A stretch of 64,000 nucleotides of DNA from Onthophagus taurus (Eukaryota > Arthropoda > Insecta > Coleoptera > Scarabaeidae): the NCBI RefSeq assembly GCF_036711975.1, contig NC_091976.1, forward strand, positions 15,128,001 through 15,192,000. The letters run 5' to 3'. The first letter of the stretch is position 1, and every line of letters begins with the position of its first letter. Shown piece after piece: positions 10,901 through 22,200 of the stretch. The position numbers and the translations under genes were made by a program. The notes under the pieces are model-generated. The model was not told the origin of the DNA. It saw only the letters and a program-made list of their open reading frames with translations, and searched no databases.

Positions 10901-11533
10901 ATGAATCAGTTCCACCAACCTAAGATATACAAAAAAAGATTAACCTATAAAAATGAAAATCACCAAACGAAACGTCAAAATTCTATTAGAAATATAAACA
11001 TGGAAAAATCGCAATTAAAACATCAAACTAATTTTAAATGTGAACATTGCGATAGAACTTTCGATAAACCACGTAATTTAACTCGTCACCTTCCGATTCA
11101 TAACGCAATTAAACCATTTAAGTGCGATAAATGTGGGTGTAGTTTTACCCAAAAGAAGAGTCTCCAGGGGCACATCGCAAAACATTCCGGTATAAAACCA
11201 TTTCGTTGCACGGAATGTTTAGCTACATATAGGTATAAGTCAAGTTTGAATGATCACATGCGTATCCATTGCAAATTAAAACCCTTTTATTGCATAAAAT
11301 GTAACTTGGTGTTTGAGACTCAAGAAAAAATTAATGAACATAATCGTTTAATTCACATTATTATTCGGAGATATAATTGTAATCAATGTGGAAAGATTTT
11401 TAATGAAAAAAGGTATTTAAATAGGCATTTATTGGTGCATTCAAACGTAAAAAGGTTTGAATGTCAGATTTGTTATAAAAAGTTTAATCGCAATAATTCT
11501 TTAAAAAGGCATTTAGGGAAGCACAAAACGTAG
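10901..11533 (+). CDS. Intronless six-finger C2H2 zinc-finger protein
   Basis: 210 residues, ATG to TAG, single exon. After a basic, lysine- and asparagine-rich N-terminus (residues 1-44) come six C2H2 fingers with zinc ligands at C47/C50/H63/H67, C75/C78/H91/H95, C103/C106/H119/H123, C131/C134/H147/H152, C160/C163/H176/H180 and C188/C191/H204/H208. Linkers are of the AIKPFKC type, loosely like TGEKP, as expected of tandem DNA-binding fingers. Finger 4 has five residues between its histidine pair start and end (HNRLIH), still a normal variant. No ZAD, BTB or KRAB domain is present. Probably a nuclear DNA-binding regulator; target unknown. The lack of introns beside intron-containing neighbours could mean a retroposed origin. 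An AATAAA follows at 11584. Confidence 0.85.
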   Translation: MNQFHQPKIYKKRLTYKNENHQTKRQNSIRNINMEKSQLKHQTNFKCEHCDRTFDKPRNLTRHLPIHNAIKPFKCDKCGCSFTQKKSLQGHIAKHSGIKPFRCTECLATYRYKSSLNDHMRIHCKLKPFYCIKCNLVFETQEKINEHNRLIHIIIRRYNCNQCGKIFNEKRYLNRHLLVHSNVKRFECQICYKKFNRNNSLKRHLGKHKT

Positions 11534-11583
11534 TTGTGAATTTAATTTTAACATTTTTGTGATATTAGATTTATTATTTATTT

Positions 11584-11589
11584 AATAAA
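11584..11589 (+). terminator. AATAAA polyadenylation signal of the zinc-finger gene
   Basis: Canonical hexamer 51 bp after the stop codon, in T-rich surroundings. Confidence 0.6.
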
Positions 11590-11887
11590 TTCGTTTTTAT
11601 GAAATATTTTTTTTATATTTCCCGCCTTGTCAACTTCATTTTAATCAATATTTATGGTGTGAATTTAGCTCAATACCCTATAACCTGTTTTTTTTTAAAT
11701 TTTATTAAACAATAATGTTTAATGGATACGAATAAATAATTTAAAGAAAGACTAAGAATTGGTGATATATTTGTTTAAAATAATTTCAAATTAAATGTAG
11801 TTTGTTACAAATATCACTTCAATAAATAAATACAAACTGTCAAAATAATTCTAACCTAAAAATCGCTTCTGTAAAGTTTAAAGAAAC

Positions 11888-12063
11888 ATGAGTACAATTC
11901 ACAATATTAAAACAGAAGTGGATATCCAACGTTTACCTGTTGATTCGGAAGAACATAAATTCAATGATTGGATGGTAAAATATAAAAAATCTCATATACT
12001 TCATTCTCAATGTTCAACCGCGGATCGTTGTTCCACCAGCTCGGAAAAATGTCAATTTTGCGT
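11888..12063 (+). CDS. Tiprl: TIP41-like, exon 1
   Basis: The ATG at 11888 starts MSTIHNIKTEVDIQRLPVDS. The exon ends two bases into a codon (GT of a valine) at donor GTAAAT (12064). The alternative donor two bases earlier would break the frame. Confidence 0.85.
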
Positions 12064-12869
12064 GTAAATACTCTAAATATAACATAATGTTTCTAATATA
12101 TAATATTTAACATTAATTTTTAGGTATACATCAACTTTAGAATTACCTCATTTACCAGAAATGGTTTTTCCAAATAACATTTTGTATCTGATACATTCTA
12201 GTGGGGCTGGGATTGAATTTAACGCCCTGGATGCTTTAAAACAAGTTTGTAATAAATCGTTACCAATTAAAGTGGCTTGTTCTGACGCTTGGAGAGGAAC
12301 CAGGTCACCCTCACATTTAGAAGAAAAAGTTAAACCGTTCGATTGGACATTTTCGAGTGATTACCGAGGTACTGTTAGTGGCCCTTTTGATATTACTACT
12401 ACAGATGAACGAATTAATATTGAAAAGTTAAAGGAAAGAGAAAAAATTTTGTTTTACCAAGATTTAATGTTGTATGAGGATGAATTACACGACAATGGAA
12501 TTGCTTCATGTACAGTTAAAATTGTTGGTTTTTAAATTGTGTTGTGGGGTTATATGATGATTATTTTCTTTTAATTTTTAGAGAGTTATGCCAAGTTCTT
12601 TTTTTGTTCTTCTGCGTTATTTTCTTAGGGTTGATAATGTTATGGTGAGAGTGAATGATACACGATTATTTCACGAATTCAGTACTAATTATATTCTGAG
12701 GGAATATACTAATAGGGAGAGTGGTTTTCAAGAACTTGGACTTCCTTTGCCTGTATTTGCAGATCCTAATTTAATTTCACAGCATTTACCTTTACAAACA
12801 TCGATTTATGAGAAACTTGTTTTACCTAATAATGAAAATGTTCAAGAATCAAGCAGCAAAGAACAGTAA
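11888..12869 (+). CDS. Tiprl: TIP41-like protein (PP2A-type phosphatase regulator), three coding exons
   Basis: Exons 11888-12063, 12124-12523 and 12582-12869 join to 864 nt, encoding 287 residues (human TIPRL is 272). Landmark blocks: LPHLPEMVFPNN, SSGAGIEFNALDALKQV, VACSDAWRGTRSPS, KPFDWTFSSDYRGT, YEDELHDNGIASCTVKI and RVMPSSFFVLLRYFLRVDNV. TIP41/TIPRL binds catalytic subunits of PP2A, PP4 and PP6 and in yeast acts in TOR signalling; it is cytosolic with no signal peptide. The first 50 residues are divergent, as usual, and C-rich (CSTADRCSTSSEKCQFC). Intron 1 is 60 bp with donor GTAAAT, intron 2 is 58 bp with a weak donor GTTGGT. It lies between the zinc-finger gene and eIF5B on the same strand, with its own AATAAA at 12923. 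Confidence 0.95.
12124..12523 (+). CDS. Tiprl: TIP41-like, exon 2
   Basis: Acceptor TTTTTAG ends at 12123; the first base G completes the split valine codon, then YTSTLELPHLPEM. It ends at …CTVKI, the only position giving the right phase and the conserved KI-RVM junction, although the donor is GTTGGT. Confidence 0.85.
12582..12869 (+). CDS. Tiprl: TIP41-like, exon 3
   Basis: Acceptor ATTTTTAG ends at 12581. Starts RVMPSSFFVLLRYFLRVDN, ends SSSKEQ and TAA at 12867-12869. Confidence 0.92.
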   Translation, partial: RVMPSSFFVLLRYFLRVDNVMVRVNDTRLFHEFSTNYILREYTNRESGFQELGLPLPVFADPNLISQHLPLQTSIYEKLVLPNNENVQESSSKEQ

Positions 12870-12922
12870 TAAGAGTTTTAATTTATATATATATATTGTC
12901 TTTCATTTATATATTTTAATCT

Positions 12923-12928
12923 AATAAA
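12923..12928 (+). terminator. AATAAA polyadenylation signal of TIP41-like gene
   Basis: Canonical hexamer 54 bp past the stop codon and about 270 bp before the eIF5B start. Confidence 0.65.
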
Positions 12929-13198
12929 AAAGGGATTATATGAATGTTTTAATTTTAAACCAAAAAGTGGTGCCAACGTAATTTCTTTTTTGCTTCATAA
13001 ATTACTATGGTTACTCATGTTGACAACTGTCAACTATTTAATAACAAAAAAATCCCTAATTGTCGAGAGTCAAGAGCATGTACAAGTAATAAGCCAGATT
13101 GCGAGAATCCCATACGAAAAAATTCCACATTTTACTCATTTACATATGCGAAAATTCGTCTGCATACTGCCCGGTAGTGATTATAAGAGGTGCTCGAT

Positions 13199-13245
13199 AT
13201 GGGTAAGGCGAAAAAGGGACGAAAAGGAGCTAAGGGTGACGAAAG
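13199..13245 (+). CDS. eIF5B: eIF5B exon 1
   Basis: Starts [15 protein letters not shown], the lysine-rich opening of animal eIF5B (MGKKxKxK). Donor GTAAAC at 13246; the exon ends two bases into a serine codon. Confidence 0.9.
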
Positions 13246-16200
13246 GTAAACCTACTTTTTCGCCGACTAAAATAAATACGTCGGCATTTCATCATATAAA
13301 TGTTAATTTTTTTCCTTTAGTGATTCCGATGTCGAGGTAGAAGCGACGGACATCATCGGAAAGGACCCCACGAAGAAGACGAAAGCTAATAAGTAAGTTT
13401 TACTTTTTTTTTTGAAAAAATGAGGTTAAGTTTAAACGTCAAAGTGTTAAATTTTTATCCATATTGTTAACTTATTTAGACAAAAACAAGGCAAAGAACA
13501 AGATGAAGGCAACGAAAATAAATCAAATAAAGGAAAAAAAGAAAAATCTCACGATTCTGATGATGAGGTACCTAAAGCTGACAAGTAAGTTTTAAAAAAT
13601 GAGGTTATGTTTAAACCTCAAAGTATCAAATTTTTATCCATGTTGTAACTTTCTCAGGCAGAAACAAGATGAAGGCAACGAAAATAAATCAAATAAAGGA
13701 AAGAAAGAGAAATCTCACGATTCTGATGATGAAGTACCTAAAGTTGCTCAAAAATTTGCACTTTTAGAAGTAGAAAGTGGTCCAGAAGTGGAATCTGATC
13801 AAGCCGAAAGCGACAATGAAACGAAAAAAGTTACGAAAAAGCCTGAAAAAGGTAGAAAAGGCAAAAAAGATCGTAAAAAGAAAGCAGAAAGTGATGAAGA
13901 CATTGATAAAGTTTTAGCTGAATTAGAAATGGAATATTCAGGTGGAAAAAAGGAAGAAAAAGTTGAGGAAAAACCAATAGTTGAAGAAAAAAAAGTTGAA
14001 AATGTCAAAAAACTGGAAAAACAAATTTCTGTAGAAGAAGAAAACAAAGAAGATGTTCAAGAAGGAACTGTTAAAACCGCAGCACAAAAGAAAAAAGAGA
14101 AAAAAGAACGTGAAAAACAGAAAAAATTAGCAATTAAAAAATCAGGGAATGAGAAAAAAGAATCAACACCACAACCCTCTGAAACAGAAAAACCTGAATT
14201 AACCGAATCGAAACCAGAAGAAAAAGGAGATGAAGATGCTGAAGATAAAACTGAAAAAGATGGCAAAAAAAAGAAAAAGAAAGGTAAAGAAACAGTAGCA
14301 GCAGGGAAAGAAGATGCGAAAAAAGGTCCAGGAAAGAAAACAATAGCGGCTATGCAAGAGGCATTAAAAAAATTACGCGAAGAAGAAGAAAGATTGAAAA
14401 AGGAGCAAGAAGAAAGGATACGAAGAGAAGAAGAAGCTGAACAAGCTCGCTTAGAACAACTAAGATTAGAACAAGAAAAGAAAGACAGAAAGAAAAAAAA
14501 AGAAAAGGAACGAAAAGAACGATTAAAAGCTGAAGGAAAATTATTAACAAACAAACAAAAAGCGGATCGCGCAAGAGCTCAAGCAATGATTGATAGTTTA
14601 AAAGCTCAAGGTGTTGAATTACCAGACGTCGGCGAACGAAAACCGCGACCAGGAACTAGAATAAGACCGAAAAAAATGGATAAAGATAAGGAGCAAACGC
14701 CGGACGGTGAAGGTGAGATAAAAGATGAAGGGGAAAATCAAGAAATTAAAGAAGAACTCGAAACTGTTGGTACTACCGAGAAAAAAGAAGGTGAAATAGA
14801 ACCTGATACACCCGAAGATGATGTTAAAGATGCTTGGGATGCTGATAGCTCGGAAGATGAGGGATCAGAAGAAGTATCAGAACAAAAACATGAGAAAAAC
14901 GAATTCGAATCGAAACATGAAAAAGATGATGAAGAAAGTAGTAGTGAAGATGATGATGATGATGAAGAAGATGAAACGGATTCTGATTCTGATGATTCAG
15001 AGGTTGAAGATGAACATTTAACGGATGCTGAGAAACGTCGGGCAAAGGCTTTGGCGCGAATTGAAGTGGGTTTTTTTAGTTCATATAAAAATTGATTACA
15101 TTTAATTTTATTTCATTTTAGGAAAGAAAATTAGAGGCGGAAAAGAATAAAACGATAGAAAATTTACGTGCGGCGATTGTTTGCGTTTTGGGACATGTAG
15201 ATACTGGAAAAACGAAGATTTTAGATAAACTTAGACGTACGAATGTACAAGATGGAGAGGCTGGGGGAATTACGCAACAAATTGGTGCTACTAATGTACC
15301 TATTGAGAATATTAAGGAAAATATTCGATTTGTTAAAGGGGTAAGTAAAGAGAATCATTAAAGTTTTAAGAGTAATTTCATAATACTCTATTTATTAGGC
15401 AAATGTTTATTTAATGCTAATTTAATTATGCCTTAAAATTGGCTAAATTCATAGAGATTTAGTTTGTATTGGTTAATACATTGTTTTTATTAGTTTGAGT
15501 TTTATGACAGTTGTGTCGAGTGATTTATATCAATAACAAGTTAAGTTCCTCTGGAGAGTATACTTTACATAATTCTTCATTAATTTTTGAATATAAAATA
15601 AAAAGATTTTCTACTAAATACATATTTCAGAATATTTTAAGTAATAGCTTTTAACTTTTTTTTCTGAAATCATGTGTTTTTATTTCATATTGTTTTTCTG
15701 TTTGTCTCTCCCTATATATCTGAACCTCATAGCCAAACAGTATGAAGTGACATTTTTTAAATTTTACAGGAGAGCAATTTGAAGATTTTGCACAATGATT
15801 TTTTACTTGGGTTATTGTTTTCCCAGTTATAATTTTAGAAGATACCTAAAACTGATAATAACAAACCTGTTATATTAATTTTTTGAAATAATTTTTTTTC
15901 TAGCAATGGACTTAATATCTTGTGACTTAATACTCTATTTTGTGACTTAACACTGTTTAGCTCCTAGTAATTTATAGATACATGGAACTTGATACTTAAT
16001 TATTGTTAGAAACTCATGGTGGAGCAATACAAATTTGTAGAATTGCAATTTTGTAGAACAAAAACTAATTCATATCATTTATAACTAATTAATAAAGGGT
16101 ACCAAAAGGCAAAAACCACTAAAAATATGAAATATTATTTAATAAGAGGTCACACCAAAATGTTGTAAACGAAAACTATCAATCTTAAAGTTCAAGTAAC

Positions 16201-19200
16201 AAACAAATAATTAAAATAAAAATTGTTACATTTTTCAGTCGTCTTACTTGAGGTTACCATGTGGAAGATTTTTAAAATATTCATGGAATCTTTTAAGTAC
16301 CCATGTTAGTAATTTTTGCAAATCATTATACTTATGAGTTGAAATAGGATTTAGTGTCTCTATTATTGGTTTCAGTAGCAATAAGTTAGAATTAGGAATA
16401 ACTTCCTTAGAATTAACAGTGCTTTTCTCTTTGCGTGTTAGCCTTTTAGTGACTCTATTCAAATCAACTTGTTCAAAATTTTCTTGATTAAAATCTGCTT
16501 TAAAATATAATACTCCAGCTGTTTCTGTTAAAAATTTCATAAGAATCACTTTAGATATGAAAAAGTTTTGATTATTTATAGTTTTTTTATTATTGTAAAA
16601 GTGAGATCCGTATTCTTCAGATAACAGTAAAATTCTTAAAGTGTTAAATCCATGTGATTTTTTAATTACCGTTCTTCTCGGTCAAAAATGAGGTTATAAC
16701 AGGTTTTTCAGAAATTTCGTTACACTTGGCTTTGGCTAGTGTCAGTTGTAATATTTTTTTGCCTCTTGATGTCATCATGTTGACCCTAGCCAATTGTTAA
16801 ATATTAAAGCAATGAAATTATCAAGTATTTCCTGCTAACATTGCGAACAAAATAATATGATTGAATGTGACTTAATATTATTTCAACTGATGTACAGTAA
16901 AACAAAACGGTATTAAGTCCGAACTTAATACCTAAATGTTTGATATCTTTTAGAGCCAAAGAGTATTTTAATACTATTTGGTGCTGTTTAATAGAGGATT
17001 CCTATCTAGCAAACGGGAAGAAATTTGACTTAATCAAAACTGAAAAAATTGAACTTAGTACTGTTTGGCTCTGAGGCCCAGATATAGATATTATCAGGTT
17101 TGCTGTCCAAAATGCAAACTTTAACAACGCGTGTGCAAACTTGGTCAAATGTCCTTGTCCTTTGGCACTATAACCCAAGGTGGGTTTTGGCTTTTGATGT
17201 TAGCATCTTCCATCTGCCTCTGTCTCACGCCTCGCATCCTTTACCCCCATGTTCTTCAGGTCTTTCCATATATCATCTTTCCACCACTATCTAGGTCTTC
17301 CTCTGGCTGTCGCTATTCCAGCTGAGATCCTGCGACAAAAATCCTTTTTTGGACTCTTCTTCCTTCTATTCTCATCACGTCCCCCAACCATTCTATCCTT
17401 CGCGTCTTTTTGAGCTTGCTATATTTGCAGCTTGTATTCTTTCCTTTATTGCATTCGTAATCGTGTTTGAGGAGTGAAATACAGCACCTAGGTACTTGAA
17501 GTTCTTGACACCCTGAGAGCTGTAGTCCTTGATGTATATATTTCGGGAATTTCTTACGTTCTCGTCTCTTGACAGTTTCATATATTTTATCTTTCTTGCG
17601 TTTATCATGAGTCCTATCTGTTTCGTGACTGCTTTTATCTTTCTGAACACTTCAATCATTTCCTCTCACATACGTCTCCTAATCAGTATATCGTCAGCGT
17701 ATCCTCAGTGAGGATTTCTCACGCAATATGCGATTTGATTTGTAAAGAAATAAAACGAAGTCACGGGAATTATTGTAAATCAAAAGTAAAAAGCAAGGTC
17801 ATCATAACAATATAGAAAGTTTACTTCAGCTGTTATTAGAGAAAACCTAAAACCGTCTCAAAGGAGTAGTAAAATTTCTCTACAAAAAAAATATAGTGCC
17901 AAAGAGAACAAATTTGTTGCCAAAACTAAGTGCTAAAACAAACTTTAAAAATGGTACCTATAGACAAAGAGCAAAAATGACAATGGTAACTTCTGAAAAT
18001 TAAAATAGATAAGAAAAATGATAAAAAATATCACTTAATATGACAATGGCTGAATTTCTTGGTTTATAGTAGCTGTTTCAAGATCTGTGGAGGTCGCTAT
18101 TTCTTAAGTACCAAGGCTCATACAATGTTCCTTAATACCTCGTTTTGGAACCTTTGTATAATATAGATATTATTTTCTTTAGTACAACCCCATAATTGTA
18201 GGCCATAGGACCAAAATGGTTAATGAATTGCTCATAAATCAGCAATCAATTATGCATTATCGGCACATATTGTTTACTCATCAGAGACCTGCAGCGAATG
18301 GCTCACATAGTGAATCATATTCACTGATTCTTTGCTTGTGTGTTGTCTTCATTCGTCAATAGTTACTATCAATCATGTTGTCTGTTCTTTCTTAAGTTAC
18401 TGTATTGTTAACTCCGTGACCTGCAACGAATGGCTCACATGTCGAATCATATTAATCGATTCGCTATTACTATGTTTCTTTCATTCGTCAATAGTGAATC
18501 CTGTAGTGCCGTGCTCATTCAAAAGCAGCGAATGGTTTAAAACATTCGCTAAATGGACATTCAAAAGTTCCGTATAACGTACTGAAATTTAAAATGGTTT
18601 ATTAATGTTGCTGAAAAGGTGCAAAACTTGTACAAAGTTGTCTAAAAATTATCAAAAATATTCCAAATGAATTTAGAATTATTTAAATGCTCAAAATTTG
18701 TCCAAAATCATTTAATGTTGACTATGCAATGTAAACTAATTAATTATTTAAAATCGCAAAAATTTGTTTTAACTACGTGAACACAGCTCTTATTATCTTT
18801 TATATCTTTTGCATTGTAAGATTTTTATGTTTTAATTCCAAAATTGTTAACGTTTTTTTAGAGATAAAATTAGTAGTCATTTTCGATACAATATCACATT
18901 AAAGGTAAGAAAGTAAGGATTATAAAGGTGTAACAAGAATTATTCAAGGGAATTTAGATATTTTAGACACATTTTGACAATTTCAGATATTTTTGTGCCT
19001 GTTTAGCCAAGTATAAATGAATTTAAATGCAATTTGATCATTTTAGGGAACATTATAAAATTTTACAGTTTTGAACAAGTTTAGACAAGTTAACAATTTT
19101 AAATAAATTTTGCGCTTTTAAATAATTTTGAACAACATTTTCTGTAACATTTTGATAATTTTAGGTATAAACAATTTATACAATTTTGCAAAAGTTTAGC

Positions 19201-22200
19201 CAAGTATTGATAATTTAAACCACATTTTGATCATTTCAGACGGTTTTGAACAAGTTTAGACAAATTTAAACAATTTTAGATAAATTTTGCGCTTTTAAAT
19301 AATTTTAAACCCATTTAGAATATTTTGTAAAATTTTGATGACAATTTTGTATAAGTTGAGCCAAATTTAAATAACTTTGGATAAATTTAAATTCTGTCTT
19401 AAATTCAACTTAACATTACTTTATTTATGTTCGGTAAAAGTAAGAACAATTGTATACAAAAGCACTACAGTGTACGTGAGGCAATGAATCATTTTAAATG
19501 ATTCGCGAATACTTTTAAGAGTTCGCTGCTTTTCGTTAGACTTGAGAGAGACGCCTACTGCTTGATGTTGCAGAACAACACTGCAGCATATTGAGCGAAT
19601 CATGTGTTACATTGCACTGCGCTTTTGATGTTTTAGTGGTAATTCATCATTCGTTTTTCTGTGAATGTTTTATTAGGCCGAACGAAACCATTCATGCAGC
19701 TCTCTGTTACCCATGAGCTAATACAGTGTTCTATATATTAGTTTTAATTGTGTATTCTCCTGTTACATGTGCTTTTTCCATCGTAATTTAATATCTAAGG
19801 TCATTCCTTAATATTTGGCAGTATACGAAATGACATTGTTTGTAATTTTCACCAACGTGCGTCGATTTGTTTTCGTTTAATTTTATTATCCAGGTTTTAG
19901 TCTAAGAGTTAACTTGATCTAACGCGGCTTGAAGTTTATTGATAGAATCATCTGTCATGAACAACAGGTATAGAATTGGACCTAAGACACTCCTTGAAGA
20001 ACACCAGGGTTAATTTCCTACATTTTACAATCACTCAACAAATCAGAGTAGTGTATTGCGTTATAACTTTTGGTTTGGTTTCTAGCCCATGGTGCGAAAA
20101 TTTTTCAAATGCTTTTTCAACATTAAGAAAAACTGTCGCACAGATTTTGTTTTCTTCTAATACTTTTTCACTAGACTGCCTAAGTCTGACGTAACAGAGA
20201 TGAAGATTTATCGTTGCTAACGATAAATCGCCAAAAAATGTCATTTGAAATGTCATCACATATTTTATTTTAACACTAATGAAAAATTGCATAATATGGT
20301 GATTTACCGTTAGCAACATAGTTAGCAACGAAAATATTTGGAGTCGGTATAAGCTCCGTCCATCTCTATGACATCAAGGCTTAGGTTGTTTATAAACTTG
20401 ATAAGTCTATGCACTTGATCTATAGATGTATGCCTGTTTTTAAAGCCGGTGGGATAATATAGCTCTTTTTACTTCTTCTAGTATTGACGTTAAACGTTTC
20501 AGAAGCAGTTTTTCAAAAGGCTTAGATATGCTCGAGAGTAATAAATAAGACTGATCTACAGGATGTCACAAAAGTCCGGTGACATGAAACGTCATTCATA
20601 CGTCATTCAAATGTTATTCATACCTTCACAAACAACAATGTACAGTCAACGTTCGAAGTATCCACCCCTTGTCTTCACTCAGGCTCTTTGAGCTTGGAGA
20701 GAAGCGTTTCAGAACTTCGCGACATCTCTGAAGGCGATTGGCCTTCATATGTTCCGTCAAAGTGTGAGTCTTTTGCATATTGTTGCTACGAAACCCCAAA
20801 CGATGTTTGACGATCCTGTACACAGATTCATGGCTAATATTCAGCTCCTTAGCCATTTTTCTGAGACTCCTCTTGGAATTCTTTCGTACTTTGTTCCGGA
20901 CACTCTTGACCATGGTGGAAGTAATGTCAGTCTTTGATCTTCAACTTCTGGGACGATCCGCGATTCTACTGGTCTCGCAATAACGACGGATTGTGCATTG
21001 GATGCGTCTATGAAAAATTCCTGTAATTTTTCCGATCTCCTTTTGAGTTATCCCGACCTGGCTCAGCCTCAAAATTTTGACACGGTTTACTTCGGAAACC
21101 ATAAACTTTAGTAACAATAAGACGCACCAACATTCATACTGTATAATCGAACAAAGTCACACAACATGGCAAAGTTAGAATCCCGGACATTTGTGCCACC
21201 TGTACAGGAACTGGTCTCGTTTGGTTTCAACCAGAAAAAAGATGAACATTAACCGTTGTAATAAATGGGAATCAGTCTTGTATACAATGATATCCATGAA
21301 TCAACCTTGCCCAAAATTTTGGAAATTAGGATAAGGAAGATTTTACTTACACATTTAACTGAACAAAACATAATGAGGATTTATTTAAGAAATAGAGCAA
21401 ATGCGAAAAAAGAGATGAACCTTAAAAAATATTATTTTCACTTTTTTTTTATCTAAATAAATGATCTATAAATTACCATTATGTATTTCAAAAATTACCC
21501 ATGCCTTTGGGTGAAAATCCTCGTTTACATAAGGAAAAGGGAAGAGGAGAAAGTGTGTTCCATAATCTGTCTAGTGGTTTAGTTTTTATATTATATGTCT
21601 ACAAAATAAGATCTCAAAATTTTATTGATTATATGCAAATTCAAAACTGCATTTCATAATGTTCAATCTTCTGCCAAAATTTAAAAACATACGAGGTTCA
21701 TCTTCTGTTCTACTTATGCAATGTAGATAAAATTAAAATCATACCAAAAATTTAAGTTTAAATAAAATATGTACATTTAAAATTAGAAAAGTATAAACTA
21801 ATATTGTTTATTGATCTTAAATACAATGTAATAATTTTAATTACATAAATATTATTTTTAGGCACCAGAGATGCAATTAAAACTCCCAGGACTATTAATA
21901 ATAGACACACCCGGTCACGAATCATTTTCAAACTTAAGAAACAGAGGTTCCTCTTTGTGTGACATAGCTATTTTAGTCGTAGACATAATGCACGGTTTAG
22001 AACCTCAAACGATTGAGTCGATTAATCTCCTAAAATCAAAGAAAACCCCATTCGTTGTCGCATTAAACAAAATCGATCGACTTTACGACTGGCAAACTTT
22101 AAATCGCAAAGATGTACGCGATATTATCAAAGCTCAAGCAGCCAATACTCAACTAGAATTCGAAGAACGTACTAAACAAGTGACTTTACAATTCGCTGAA

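Noticed and set aside
13799..15045. Long minus-strand and alternate-frame open stretches over eIF5B exon 4
   Set aside because: They are shadows of a purine-rich, lysine/glutamate-coding exon; readings are phenylalanine/serine/leucine runs with no domain.
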